Positions 47,369 to 56,699 are shown, counted from the first letter of the stretch. The stretch: 64,000 nucleotides of DNA from Labrys sp. KNU-23 (GCF_008330945.1 NZ_CP043488.1:1488001-1552000); one strand, 5' to 3'. A program made the numbers and translations. The notes: generated from the sequence alone by a model not told the origin.

Positions 47369-48412
47369 ATGACGGACACTTCTTCCAACCGCCCGAAGCA
47401 AGCCAATACGCCTGCACCAGCCAATGTCTCCATCGAGTCCGTCCTGACGGTGAAGGAGAAGTCGCTGTGGCAGATGATGCTGTCGAGCCAGGCCTTCTGG
47501 GTCACGATCGCGCTGATCGTCATTTGCACCATCATGTCCATCCGCGAGCCGCGCTTCGCCACGGAAGACAATTTCTACAACATTACCCGCAACTTCGCCT
47601 TCATCGGCATCATGGCGCTCGGCGCCACCATGGTCATCATCACCGGCGGCATCGACCTTTCAGTCGGCTCGATCATGGGCCTGGTCGCCGTCGCCTGCGG
47701 ATTGACGCTGGAAGCAGGCTATCCCTGGTACGCGGCGGTGATTGCAGGCCTCGCGGCGGGTGGCATCGCCGGCGCCATCAATGGCGGCCTCATCGCCTAT
47801 GTCGGGCTATCGCCCTTCGTGGTGACCCTGGGCATGCTATCGGCGGCACGCTCGGTGGCCGTGGTGCTCTCCGGCAACAAGATGCTCTACAATTTCGGTC
47901 CCGGCGGTCCGGCTTTCAAGTCGATCGGCGCCGGTGCGATCTTCGGCATCGCCAATCCGGTCTGGGTGCTCGTTGTCCTGACCCTGGCCATGTTCGTGGT
48001 GATGCGCATGACGACATGGGGCCGGCATCTGCTCGCCGTCGGCGGCAACGAGCATGCGGCCAATCTCACCGGGGTACCGGTCAAGCGCATCAAATTGCAG
48101 GCCTACACCATTTCCGGGCTCAGCGGCGCCATCGCGTCGATCCTGAGCGTGGGGTGGGCAGGCTCGGCGATCAACTCGCTGGGTACGGGCTACGAACTGC
48201 GCGCCATCGCCTCGACCGTGATCGGCGGCGCGAACCTGATGGGCGGTGAAGGTGGCGCGCTCGGCGCCTTCATCGGTTCCGCCCTTCTCGAAGTCATCCG
48301 CAATTCTCTTCTCATGGCCGGCGTCGACTCCAATTGGCAGGGCGTCTTCGTCGGCAGCTTCCTGGTTCTCGCGGTGCTGCTCGAGCGGATCCGCGGCAAA
48401 CGACGCGAATGA
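47369..48412 (+). CDS. CUT2 sugar ABC transporter permease (transporter 2)
   Basis: 347 aa from ATG 47369, seven bases after the ATPase stop; the open frame from 47273 overlaps that gene. RbsC/FrcC-like permease with many membrane segments and MVIITGGIDLSVGSIMGLVA and VIGGANLMGGEGGALGAFIG. A charged, Pro-rich N-terminal tail of about 40 residues precedes the first membrane helix. Confidence 0.9.
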   Translation: MTDTSSNRPKQANTPAPANVSIESVLTVKEKSLWQMMLSSQAFWVTIALIVICTIMSIREPRFATEDNFYNITRNFAFIGIMALGATMVIITGGIDLSVGSIMGLVAVACGLTLEAGYPWYAAVIAGLAAGGIAGAINGGLIAYVGLSPFVVTLGMLSAARSVAVVLSGNKMLYNFGPGGPAFKSIGAGAIFGIANPVWVLVVLTLAMFVVMRMTTWGRHLLAVGGNEHAANLTGVPVKRIKLQAYTISGLSGAIASILSVGWAGSAINSLGTGYELRAIASTVIGGANLMGGEGGALGAFIGSALLEVIRNSLLMAGVDSNWQGVFVGSFLVLAVLLERIRGKRRE

Positions 48413-48474
48413 CCGGCCAAAGCCGGCGTCGTGTGAAACGCCCGAAACGGCGCACAACCCATCTGGAGGAAACG

Positions 48475-49491
48475 ATGTTGAGATATCTGCTGACCACGGC
48501 GGCCCTTGCCGTCGGTCTTGCCGCCACCGCCGGCGGCTCCTACGCCGCCGACAAGCTTACCTTCGCGCTGGTTCCCAAGAACACCAACAATCCCTTCTTC
48601 GACCAGGCCATGGCCGGCTGCAAGAAGGCGGAAAAGGAGCTCAACGGAGCCATCGAATGCCTCTATGTCGGCCCCGGCGAGCATGGCGGCGGCGACGAAC
48701 AGGCGCAGATGGTGCAGGACCTGATCACCAAGGGCGTCGACGGCATTGCGGTTTCCGTAGCCAATGCCCCGGCCATCGCCGCGGCGCTGCAGGGCGCCGC
48801 TGGCGCAAAAATTCCGGTCCTGACCTGGGATTCCGATCTTCTGCCCGACGCCAAGGGCGAACGCGTCGCCTATGTCGGCACGCATAATTACGAAATTGGC
48901 GTGAACCTCGCCAAGATCGCCATGAAGATCAAGCCGAAGGGCGGCAAGATCTGCATCCAGTCCGGCGGCGCGGCCGCTGCCAACCACAATGAGCGCATGC
49001 AGGGCATTCGCGATACGCTGGCGGGCAAGGAAAGCGCCCAAGCCCCCGGCGACCGGCTGGCCGGTCAAAATGGCTGGACCGAAGTCGACGGCTGCCCGCT
49101 CTATACCGATGACGATTTCCCCAAATCGGTGCAGCAGCTCGAGGATACTCTGGGCAAGTATCCTGATCTCGACGCCTTCATCCCGACAGGCGGCTTCCCG
49201 CAATTCCTGCCCGATGCCTATCGGCAGGTCGCAACCAAATACAAGGCCAAGATCGCCTCCGGCGCTCTCGCCCTGGTGGTTGCCGATACGCTGCCTGTGC
49301 AGATCGACCTGCTCAAGGAAGGCCTGGCCTCCGGCAATGTGGGCCAGCGTCCGTTCGAGATGGGCTACAAGGCCATGTACTTCCTGAAGGACATCAAGGA
49401 CGGCAAGGCGGCGCCCAAGGACCCGAGCTATACCGGTCTCGACATCTGCACGCCGGACAATGTCGCCACCTGTATCGGTGGCGGGAATTGA
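48475..49491 (+). CDS. Sugar/cyclitol ABC transporter substrate-binding protein (transporter 2)
   Basis: 338 aa from ATG 48475 with TGGAGGAAA upstream. Sec signal peptide MLRYLLTTAALAVGLAATAG (cleavage after SYAA), then a Peripla_BP_4 fold with FALVPKNTNNPFFDQAMAGC, DLITKGVDGIAVSVANA and a C-terminal DICTPDNVATCIGGGN with two Cys that may form a disulfide. It sits beside an RpiR regulator and inositol genes, so an inositol-like ligand is plausible. Confidence 0.9.
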   Translation: MLRYLLTTAALAVGLAATAGGSYAADKLTFALVPKNTNNPFFDQAMAGCKKAEKELNGAIECLYVGPGEHGGGDEQAQMVQDLITKGVDGIAVSVANAPAIAAALQGAAGAKIPVLTWDSDLLPDAKGERVAYVGTHNYEIGVNLAKIAMKIKPKGGKICIQSGGAAAANHNERMQGIRDTLAGKESAQAPGDRLAGQNGWTEVDGCPLYTDDDFPKSVQQLEDTLGKYPDLDAFIPTGGFPQFLPDAYRQVATKYKAKIASGALALVVADTLPVQIDLLKEGLASGNVGQRPFEMGYKAMYFLKDIKDGKAAPKDPSYTGLDICTPDNVATCIGGGN

Positions 49492-49662
49492 CGCTACGGG
49501 ACCTCCCCGCGGCGCCCGGAGCATTTTGTGTTTCGACGGTGCCGGCGGAAATCGCAAAGACCCGTCGAACCAAGCGGTTGGGGTGGACCAGCGTTTGCAC
49601 CTGAACGCGCTTTGCCCCAGGGCCCGATGGATCTCTCGGCTCCTGTTTGAGGCCGTGTCCGA

Positions 49663-49720
49663 CATGCCGCGCGGCTAACGTTGCGCGGCATGCCTATGTT
49701 AGAAGCAACCGTTAGGCATG
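49663..49720. promoter_or_regulatory. Overlapping inverted repeats upstream of the RpiR gene
   Basis: Between the transporter 2 operon end (49491) and rpiR-type start (49764). CATGCCGCGC and GCGCGGCATG (49663-49692) form a ten-base stem. CATGCCTA (49689-49696) and TAGGCATG (49713-49720) form a second stem that shares four bases with the first, so the two cannot both form. No T tract. It may be an autoregulatory operator or an RNA switch-like leader; the GCAAT motif is absent. Confidence 0.45.
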
Positions 49721-49763
49721 GCACGTCCGAAAGCCGCGGACGTATTGGAAAGAGGGAATATTC

Positions 49764-50633
49764 ATGGGCGCCGACAGTGTCCCGCAAGACTACGAGGACC
49801 TCATTCGGATCATCCACGACAAATATGACGGGATGAGCAAGGCCTATCAGAATATAGCCGTGTATCTGACCCAGAACCCCAATGATGTGGCAGTCATGTC
49901 ACTCAATGCCATCGCGGAAACTTGCGGCATTCACGCATCGAGCTTCGTGCGTTTCGCCCAGATGCTGGGATATAAGGGCTTCAAGGAAGTACAGGCAGTT
50001 TTTCAGCGGCGTCTGTCAACCGCGGCGCCCGGTTTCCAAGCCCGAATCAAGGCCTTGGAAACCGAGCTGAGCGACCGGGAGAATGTCGGCGGCTGGGGTT
50101 TCCTGCACGACCTGGTCCTGCGGGACATCGACGCGCTCCAGGAGCTGTTGAACCTGACGGCTGGCGAGACCATCGAACAGGCCGTAGACCTGATGGAAAA
50201 GGCGGACACCATCTATCTGGTGGGCCAGCTCCGCTCGGCGCCGATCGTCGATCTCACCCGCTACATTCTGACGATGCTGGGAAAACGCACGGTTCTCCTG
50301 GACGCAAGCGGTGGGCTTTCCACGCATATCGCCGGCACCATGCGACCCACGGACCTGCTCTTTGCCGTTTCGTTCCGCTTTTATGCAACCGAGGTCGTCA
50401 ACATCGTCGAACAGGCTGCAGCCAAGGGCCTGCCGATCCTGGCGATAACGGATTCGACCCTTTCGCCGCTTGCCAAGAGCGCAACGGTTCTCTTCTCCGT
50501 GCCCGAGCATCAATATACATTCTCAAGATCCCTGGCCGCGCCGATGTGCCTGGCTCAATCCCTTACGGCAGCTCTCGCCGCCCGCCTGCAGAAGGCGCCC
50601 GTGCCGCGCATCCCGATCGTGACGCAGCCCTGA
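49764..50633 (+). CDS. RpiR/MurR-family transcriptional regulator
   Basis: 289 aa. N-terminal RpiR helix-turn-helix: YQNIAVYLTQNPNDVAVMSL, then SLNAIAETCGIHASSFVRFA and the YKGFKEVQAVF end of the domain. C-terminal SIS domain from about residue 130 with TIYLVGQLRSAPIVDLTRYI, which usually binds a sugar phosphate or an inositol metabolite. Likely regulator (repressor) of the inositol-type regulon; candidate sites are the GCAAT-N4-ATTGC palindromes at 40659, 46346 and 54424. It is downstream of transporter 2 but has its own upstream region. Confidence 0.88.
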   Translation: MGADSVPQDYEDLIRIIHDKYDGMSKAYQNIAVYLTQNPNDVAVMSLNAIAETCGIHASSFVRFAQMLGYKGFKEVQAVFQRRLSTAAPGFQARIKALETELSDRENVGGWGFLHDLVLRDIDALQELLNLTAGETIEQAVDLMEKADTIYLVGQLRSAPIVDLTRYILTMLGKRTVLLDASGGLSTHIAGTMRPTDLLFAVSFRFYATEVVNIVEQAAAKGLPILAITDSTLSPLAKSATVLFSVPEHQYTFSRSLAAPMCLAQSLTAALAARLQKAPVPRIPIVTQP

Positions 50634-50675
50634 AGAGCTCGTATCGCCTCCACAGGACGCATGCGCCCAGGCCTT

Positions 50676-50704
50676 GAAAAGAAGCAGCCCAGGAGGGGCT
50701 GCTT
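50676..50704 (-). terminator. Intrinsic terminator of the SDR operon
   Basis: On the minus strand AAGCAGCCC-CTCCT-GGGCTGCTT is followed by CTTTTC. It lies just past the stop of the SDR gene at 50738 and also ends transcription from the convergent RpiR gene. Confidence 0.65.
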
Positions 50705-50737
50705 CCAGTCGGGGGAACGGATTTTTGCCAAAAGGCA

Positions 50738-51556
50738 TCAGGCGAGCGCAAGCGCCTCTGCCGGTACCGGCATGGGGCCGGCCGAGCCACCCCACACCGT
50801 CTGGTCGTAATTGACCACGGCACCCGTCATCAGGCCGGCGTCGTCGGATACGATGAAGTTGACAGCCCTCGCAGCCTCCTCCGGGTCGACCAGCCGTCCG
50901 AACGGCAGTGCGGCGGTCGCCTTGGCCTCCCAGTCCGGATCGCCGGTGGCCGCGGCCTGCAGCTCGCGCTCATGGTCGGACGACATCCAGCCGACATTGA
51001 GCTGGTTCACCCGGATGCGGTTCTTCATCACCGAAAACGCCGTGTTGCGGGTCAGCGTCGCCAGCGCGCCCTTGGAGGCGCAATAGGCGTTGATGAAGGG
51101 CTGCCCGGTGTGTTCGGAGATCGAGCCGATATTGCAGATCGATCCCGCGACGCCATCACGGATCATCAACTTGATGGCTTCCTGCATCAGGAAATAGGGC
51201 CCGCGCACATTGGTGGCGAAGATGAGATCGAACAATTCAGGCGAAGTATCGATGATCGTGCCGCGATCCGTACAGGCGGCGGCGTTCACCAGGACATCCA
51301 CACGGCCATAGATGCGGTCCGTTTCGGCGATGGCATGCCGGCATTCCCCGACATCGGCGACATCGGCCTTGACGAAGTGAACGGGAACGCCGGTCTGCGC
51401 CTTGATCTTGTCGGCCACGGCCTGCCCCTTCGCGGCATTACGCCCAAGCGTCACCAGGCCGGCGGCACCGGCTGCAGCCAGTTGCCGGGCGATCTCGGCA
51501 CCCAGGCCCTGCGTCGAGCCGGTCACGACGCAGATCTTTCCATCCATGCGGTTCAT
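50738..51556 (-). CDS. Short-chain dehydrogenase/reductase of the inositol-type cluster
   Basis: 272 aa classical SDR. Cofactor motif [10 protein letters not shown], the NAAACTD region and the active site Ser with YCASK (Tyr and Lys). Shine-Dalgarno GGAG before ATG. It follows iolE after five bases and iolD before it, so it acts in the same pathway, probably on a keto or hydroxyl group of a cyclitol intermediate. The SDR fold alone does not tell the substrate. Confidence 0.85.
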   Translation of the reverse strand: MNRMDGKICVVTGSTQGLGAEIARQLAAAGAAGLVTLGRNAAKGQAVADKIKAQTGVPVHFVKADVADVGECRHAIAETDRIYGRVDVLVNAAACTDRGTIIDTSPELFDLIFATNVRGPYFLMQEAIKLMIRDGVAGSICNIGSISEHTGQPFINAYCASKGALATLTRNTAFSVMKNRIRVNQLNVGWMSSDHERELQAAATGDPDWEAKATAALPFGRLVDPEEAARAVNFIVSDDAGLMTGAVVNYDQTVWGGSAGPMPVPAEALALA

Positions 51557-51560
51557 GTCG

Positions 51561-52460
51561 TCAGTTCTCCACGCTATAGCCGGCTGCCGCCATCACGCGC
51601 AGCAGCTCCTTGTGCCCGGTCTGGGCCATCTGCAGCGGCGGGCTCTTGACGGGGTCCTGTTCCGCCTCGACCACGAACCATCCCTCATAGCCATGAGAGG
51701 CCAGACGCTTCACGATGGCTTCGAAGTCGAGCGAGCCGTCGCCGGGAACCGTGAAGGCTCCCTTCACCACCGCGTCGAGGAAACTCTCCCTGCTGCGATC
51801 GAGGCCATCAACCACCGCCGCACGGATGTCCTTGGTATGGACATGCGAGATGCGGGCGTGATGCTTGTCGATCACCCGCAGGACATCGCCGCCCGCGAAC
51901 GCCATGTGTCCCGCGTCATAGAGCAGCGGCAGGGCTTGGCCCGAGTGCTTCATCAGGAGGTCCAGCTCCGCCTCGGTCTCGATCACCGCCGCCATGTGAT
52001 GATGGTAGCTGATCGGCATCCCCTGCCCCGCGCACCATTCGGCAAAGGCCGTCATCTTGCGACCATAGGCTTTGATCTCGTCCTCGCTCAGCCGCCGCTT
52101 GGTCGCGAGCGGCGCCGAGCGATCACCCTGGATGGTGCCGGCCGTCTCGCCATAGACGATGCAGGGAGCCCCGACGGCCTTGAAGAGCGTCATCTGGGCG
52201 GCGATGCGTTCCTTCTCCTTCTCGAGGTCACCGTCGAGCAGCAGCCCGGAAAACCAGCCGCCGCATACGCTCATGCCGTGCTTGTCCAGTACAGGCTTGA
52301 GGTCGGCGGGGTCCATCGGGAAGCGACGGCCGGTCTCCATTCCGGTGAAGCCCGCCTCCCGGGCCTGGCGCAGGCACTCGTCGAGGGAGACGTCGTCACT
52401 CAGTTCGGGCAGATCGTCGTTCCACCAGGCAATCGGCGCGATGCCAAGTCTCGCTTTCAT
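51561..52460 (-). CDS. iolE: Inosose (2-keto-myo-inositol) dehydratase
   Basis: 299 aa from ATG 52460, after GGAG; the upstream in-frame ATG at 52472 is less well placed. TIM-barrel xylose isomerase-like enzyme: LGIAPIAWWNDDLPEL at the N-terminus, a SYHHHMAAVIETEAEL metal-ligand stretch, LLYDAGHMAFAGGD with Asp/His ligands and VHTKDIRAAV. IolE dehydrates 2-keto-inositols to the diketone (THcHDO). It lies between iolD and the SDR gene on the minus strand. Confidence 0.93.
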   Translation of the reverse strand: MKARLGIAPIAWWNDDLPELSDDVSLDECLRQAREAGFTGMETGRRFPMDPADLKPVLDKHGMSVCGGWFSGLLLDGDLEKEKERIAAQMTLFKAVGAPCIVYGETAGTIQGDRSAPLATKRRLSEDEIKAYGRKMTAFAEWCAGQGMPISYHHHMAAVIETEAELDLLMKHSGQALPLLYDAGHMAFAGGDVLRVIDKHHARISHVHTKDIRAAVVDGLDRSRESFLDAVVKGAFTVPGDGSLDFEAIVKRLASHGYEGWFVVEAEQDPVKSPPLQMAQTGHKELLRVMAAAGYSVEN

Positions 52461-52509
52461 AAGAATCTCCAACGCATGCGTAACGGTCAGTCAGCTCTGG
52501 GAACGCCCG

Positions 52510-54354
52510 TCAGACGCCGACCCGCTGGCGCTGTCGGCCAGCGATCTGGGCGTCATGTGCCTCGCGCACTTCCTTCCTCTCGCTGGTGGCAGGAACCCCG
52601 ACGTCCCACCAGGCATCGCCCGGCGTCCAGGTGAAGGCATCAGACACGAGGGTGATGACGGTGGTGCGGTCATTCGACTTCGCCCATTCCACGGCCTGGC
52701 CGAGATCGGCCAGGCTCTCCACGAGCCGCGTCAGCGCCCCCATGGCCTCGGCATGCTTAGCGAAGTCGACCGAGAAAGGCTCCTTCACGCGGCAATCCTT
52801 GATGAGATTGTTGAAGCCGGGCGTACCCTTGGCGTTCTGGAGGCGGTTGATGACAGCATAGCCGCCATTGTCGCAGACGATCAGAATGATCTTGTGGCCG
52901 CTCAGGACGGTCGAATAGATGTCCGAGTTCATCATCATGTAGGTGCCGTCGCCGATCATGACGATGGGGGTGCGTGTCGGATCGGCCATTGCGGCGCCCC
53001 AACCCGCGGCGATCTCGTAGCCCATGCAAGAAAAGCCGAATTCGCAATCGAAGGTATTCGGATCCTTGACGCGCCAGTTCTTCATGACTTCGCCGGGCAA
53101 TCCGCCGGCGGCGGTGATGAGCAGGTCCCTTGCGCCGGCCTTGGCATTCACCACGCCCACGACCTGGGCATAGGTCGGGATGGGATCATTGGTGGGTTTC
53201 TGGAAGCCGTCGAGCATGTCGTTCCATGCGGCGAATTCGGACACGCCCTTTGCCGTCCAGGCCTCCGGCGCCTTCCAGTCGTCAAGCGCGGCTTCCAGTT
53301 CCTCGACGGTTTCGAGGGCATCGCCCACCACCGCCAATGCGCGATGCTTGGTGGCATCCCAGCGTGCCGCGTTGATGGAGATGAATTTCGCCGCCGGAGA
53401 GAAGGCGGTCCACGAGCCCGTGGTGAAATCCATCAGCCGCGTGCCGATGGCGAGGATGACATCGGCCTCGCCGGCCAGCGCATTGGCGGATGTCGAGCCG
53501 ACAATGCCGATCGGCCCGACATGGGCGGGATGGTCATGTGTCACCGCCCCCTTGCCGGCTATGGTCTCGGCCAGCGGAATGCCCCGCTTCTGCGCAAAAT
53601 CAGCCAGGGCCTTTTCTGCGCCCGAATAGCGGACCCCGCCACCGGAAATGATCAGGGGGCGCTTGGCCTGTCTCAGCATATTGACGGCCTCGCCGAGGCG
53701 ATCGCGATCGGGCCGGGCCCTCGGTGTCCGGTGCACGACAGGCTCGAAGAACACTTCCGGGTAATCCCACGCCATCTCCTGCACGTCCTGGGGAAGCGCG
53801 ATGAAGGCGGGCCCGCAATCGGCCGGATCCAGGAGCACGCCGACCGCCTGCGGCAGCGAGGAGATGATCTGCTCGGGATGCACGATGCGATCCCAATAGC
53901 GCGTCACCGCCTTGAAGGCGTCGTTGACGTTGATGGTCGGGTCGCCGAAATGCTCCACCTGCTGCATGACCGGATCCGGTCGCCTGTTGATGAAGGTATC
54001 CCCCGAGAGCAGCAGCACGGGCAGGCGATTGGAATGGGCAACGCCGGCGGCCGTGACCATGTTCAGGGCGCCGGGTCCGATCGAGGTCGCCGCGACCATG
54101 ATCTGGCGCCGGCGCTTGGCCTTGGCAAAGCCGATGGCGGCGAGCGCCATCGACTGCTCGTTCTGGCCTCGCCAGGTCGGCAGCGTGTCCTTGACGGCTT
54201 CCAGCGCTTCCGAAAGACAGGTGACGTTTCCATGTCCGAAGATGGCGAAAACGCCGGGAAAAAGAGGCACCTTCGCCCCATCCACGACTGTGAACTGGTT
54301 GCACAGATAGCGCACCAGGGCCTGGGCCATGGTGAGACGAATGGTGGCGGACAT
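52510..54354 (-). CDS. iolD: THcHDO hydrolase (trihydroxycyclohexanedione acylhydrolase), thiamine diphosphate enzyme
   Basis: 614 aa from ATG 54354 with GGGAGGAA upstream. ThDP-dependent enzyme of the acetolactate synthase superfamily: catalytic Glu in RGQNEQSMALAAIGFAK and the ThDP/Mg motif GDGTYMMMNSDIYSTV. IolD opens the six-membered ring to give 5-deoxy-D-glucuronate. First gene of the leftward operon iolD-iolE-SDR, divergent from a 2-hydroxyacid dehydrogenase, with a GCAAT-type palindrome between them. Confidence 0.95.
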   Translation of the reverse strand: MSATIRLTMAQALVRYLCNQFTVVDGAKVPLFPGVFAIFGHGNVTCLSEALEAVKDTLPTWRGQNEQSMALAAIGFAKAKRRRQIMVAATSIGPGALNMVTAAGVAHSNRLPVLLLSGDTFINRRPDPVMQQVEHFGDPTINVNDAFKAVTRYWDRIVHPEQIISSLPQAVGVLLDPADCGPAFIALPQDVQEMAWDYPEVFFEPVVHRTPRARPDRDRLGEAVNMLRQAKRPLIISGGGVRYSGAEKALADFAQKRGIPLAETIAGKGAVTHDHPAHVGPIGIVGSTSANALAGEADVILAIGTRLMDFTTGSWTAFSPAAKFISINAARWDATKHRALAVVGDALETVEELEAALDDWKAPEAWTAKGVSEFAAWNDMLDGFQKPTNDPIPTYAQVVGVVNAKAGARDLLITAAGGLPGEVMKNWRVKDPNTFDCEFGFSCMGYEIAAGWGAAMADPTRTPIVMIGDGTYMMMNSDIYSTVLSGHKIILIVCDNGGYAVINRLQNAKGTPGFNNLIKDCRVKEPFSVDFAKHAEAMGALTRLVESLADLGQAVEWAKSNDRTTVITLVSDAFTWTPGDAWWDVGVPATSERKEVREAHDAQIAGRQRQRVGV

Positions 54355-54394
54355 CGTGTTCCTCCCTCGCAATTGCGATTTTTATACTGCTTAC

Positions 54395-54437
54395 GAAATG
54401 ATTATTGACAAAGCAAGATAATTGCAATCACCATTGC
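54395..54437. promoter_or_regulatory. Divergent control region with GCAAT-type palindromes (site set 3)
   Basis: Between iolD (start 54354) and the 2-hydroxyacid dehydrogenase (54552). GCAATCACCATTGC lies at 54424-54437 and GAAATGATTATTGAC at 54395-54409. The same motif is found upstream of the other units of this region. Confidence 0.65.
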
Positions 54438-54551
54438 ATCAATAGTCGGACACAGACGCAAGAGGTCGCTCTCTCACGGGCCAGCCCCGGCCCCGTCGCG
54501 GGCCGTGAGATGATCGAGACAGCCAGTCGTCGGAATTGGTCGGAGGAAACG

Positions 54552-55520
54552 ATGCCGCATATACTCGTCGCGGGCAAACTGCATCCGAGCGGGATCACCC
54601 TTTTGCGGTCTGCAGCCGGCGTGACGTTCGACTATGTGGAAGAGGTCTCGGAGGCCAGCTATGCCCCTCTCATCGCCGCTGCGGACGGGCTGATCATTCG
54701 CACGCAGCCCCTCTCGGCCGCCACTGTCGCGCATGCAGCCAGGCTCAAGATCGTTTCCCGGCACGGCGTCGGCTACGACGCCGTCGACCTGGCGTCACTG
54801 AACAGCAAGGGCATCGCCCTTTCGATCGTGGGCGACGTGAATTCGATATCGGTGGCCGAACACGCGATGATGTTGATGCTTGCCTGCGCCAAGCAGTTGC
54901 TGCGGGCGGATCGTTCCGTACGGGAAGCCGGCTGGGCCTGGCGCAACCGGCTCGAGGCCACCGAGCTTTTCGGCAAACGTCTCCTCATCATGGGGTTTGG
55001 CCGCACGGGACGGCAACTCGCCAAGCTTGCCGCTGTCTTCGGCATGGAAGTGCGGGCATTCGACCCCTATCTCCAAAGTCTGGGCTGGCCCGAAGGCGCG
55101 GTTGCCTGCGTGAGCGACCTGAGGGCGGGGCTGGGTTGGGCCGATGCCATATCCGTGCACGTACCGAGAGGAGAACGCCCGGCCATCGGCGCGGAAGAAC
55201 TGGCGCTCATGAAACCGTCGGCAATCCTGGTCAACACGGCGCGGGGCGGCATCGTCGACGAGGCCGCATTGCTCGGCGCGCTTCGCACGGGAAGGATCTC
55301 GGCCGCGGGCCTCGATGTCTTCGACGATGAGCCTCCCCTCGCCGATCATCCTCTGTTTGGACTCGATCAAGTGATCCTGACACCGCATATCGCCGGCCTG
55401 ACGGCCGAATGCGCCGAGCGGATGGCCATCTCATCGGTGCAGAACGTGCTGGATTTCTTCTCCGGCTCGATCGATCCCGCACTCGTCGTCAACAGAGAAC
55501 ATCTCAATGCCAGGTCATAA
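54552..55520 (+). CDS. D-isomer-specific 2-hydroxyacid dehydrogenase
   Basis: 322 aa from ATG 54552 with GGAGGAAA upstream; earlier in-frame ATGs (to 54405) overlap the operator. NAD domain GFGRTGRQLAKLA, catalytic Arg in NTARGGIVDEAALLGAL, then Glu in FDDEPPLADHP and His in LTPHIAG. The family oxidises or reduces 2-hydroxy acids such as glycerate, lactate or hydroxypyruvate. In this cluster it may handle a hydroxy- or keto-acid made after ring opening. Its stop codon overlaps the next gene by 14 bases. Confidence 0.88.
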   Translation: MPHILVAGKLHPSGITLLRSAAGVTFDYVEEVSEASYAPLIAAADGLIIRTQPLSAATVAHAARLKIVSRHGVGYDAVDLASLNSKGIALSIVGDVNSISVAEHAMMLMLACAKQLLRADRSVREAGWAWRNRLEATELFGKRLLIMGFGRTGRQLAKLAAVFGMEVRAFDPYLQSLGWPEGAVACVSDLRAGLGWADAISVHVPRGERPAIGAEELALMKPSAILVNTARGGIVDEAALLGALRTGRISAAGLDVFDDEPPLADHPLFGLDQVILTPHIAGLTAECAERMAISSVQNVLDFFSGSIDPALVVNREHLNARS

Positions 55521-56634
55521 AACGCAGCTCAGGATCGGCCTCATCGGCACGGGCTTCATGGGCAAAACCCACGTGTTCGGATTTACCGCCGCGCAACGCG
55601 TCTTCGACCTTCCCTATGAACTCGTGCTGCATACCGTGGCTGATCGCACGGACGAACTGGCTGCCGAGGCGGCACGGACGCTCGGCTTTGCCAAGTCATC
55701 CAGCGACTGGAAATCCCTCGTCGCCGATCCCGACATCGATGTGATCGACATCACGGCCCCCAACGCTCTGCACAAGGAAATGGCGCTTGCCGCATTAACG
55801 GCCGGCAAGCACGTCTATTGTGAAAAGCCCCTGGCGACCACAGCCGGGGATGCGGCCCAGATGGCGCAAGCCGCACGAGCGGCCGGCGTCTGCACCCAGG
55901 TCGGCTTCAATTATCTGTGCAACCCCCTGTTTTCACTCGCCCGCGATATGATCCGCGGTGGCGAGCTCGGCGAGATCCGCAGCTATCGGGGTATTCACGC
56001 CGAAGATTACATGGCCGATGCCGAAAGCCCCTTCACGTTCCGGCATGATCCGGCCGGCGGCGGAGCACTGGCGGATCTGGGCAGCCATGCCTTGGCGACG
56101 GCGGAGTTCCTCCTCGGGCCGATCGAACGCGTCCAGGGCGACAGCGCCACCGTGATCGCCAGCCGACCCGATGGCAGGGGTGGGCGACGGCAGGTTGAGG
56201 TCGACGATTTAAGCAGAGCCTTCCTGCGGTTCGCCAATGGGGCTTCCGGCAGCCTGGAGGCAAGCTGGATCGCTACGGGCCGCAAGATGCAGCACGATTT
56301 CGAGGTCTATGGCACCAAGGGAGCGTTGGTGTTCACGCAGGAGCGCTTCAACGAGCTGAATTTCTACGATGCCACGGACAAACAGGCGCGCCGAGGCTTC
56401 CGCCGCATAGAGGCGGGCCCCGACCACGCTCCTTACGGATTGTTCTGCGTTGCCCCTGGCCACCAATTGGGCTTCAACGACCTCAAGGCCGTCGAGATCG
56501 CCGGCTTCGTCGCCGCCATCGCGGGCAAACAGCCGGAACCCTTTGGCTTCCGGTCGGGCCAGCGCGTTCAGCAACTTGTGGAGGCAATACAAAGGTCTGC
56601 CACCGAAGGCCGTTGGGTCAATACGGTTGGATGA
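55507..56634 (+). CDS. Gfo/Idh/MocA family oxidoreductase (4)
   Basis: 375 aa. Rossmann motif GTGFMGKTHVFGF, EKP motif (CEKPLATT), and the GSHALATAEFLLG active-site stretch. It belongs to the subgroup that includes glucose-fructose and myo-inositol type enzymes. Overlap with the upstream 2-hydroxyacid dehydrogenase shows translational coupling. The fourth paralogue of this family in 16 kb, suggesting a set of dehydrogenases for different positions or isomers. Confidence 0.85.
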   Translation: MPGHKTQLRIGLIGTGFMGKTHVFGFTAAQRVFDLPYELVLHTVADRTDELAAEAARTLGFAKSSSDWKSLVADPDIDVIDITAPNALHKEMALAALTAGKHVYCEKPLATTAGDAAQMAQAARAAGVCTQVGFNYLCNPLFSLARDMIRGGELGEIRSYRGIHAEDYMADAESPFTFRHDPAGGGALADLGSHALATAEFLLGPIERVQGDSATVIASRPDGRGGRRQVEVDDLSRAFLRFANGASGSLEASWIATGRKMQHDFEVYGTKGALVFTQERFNELNFYDATDKQARRGFRRIEAGPDHAPYGLFCVAPGHQLGFNDLKAVEIAGFVAAIAGKQPEPFGFRSGQRVQQLVEAIQRSATEGRWVNTVG

Positions 56635-56699
56635 TCTTCCGGCGGATCGAATGATTTCCGGCGACAATCCTGGCTCGCCCCCGATTTGAGACAAGAAGT

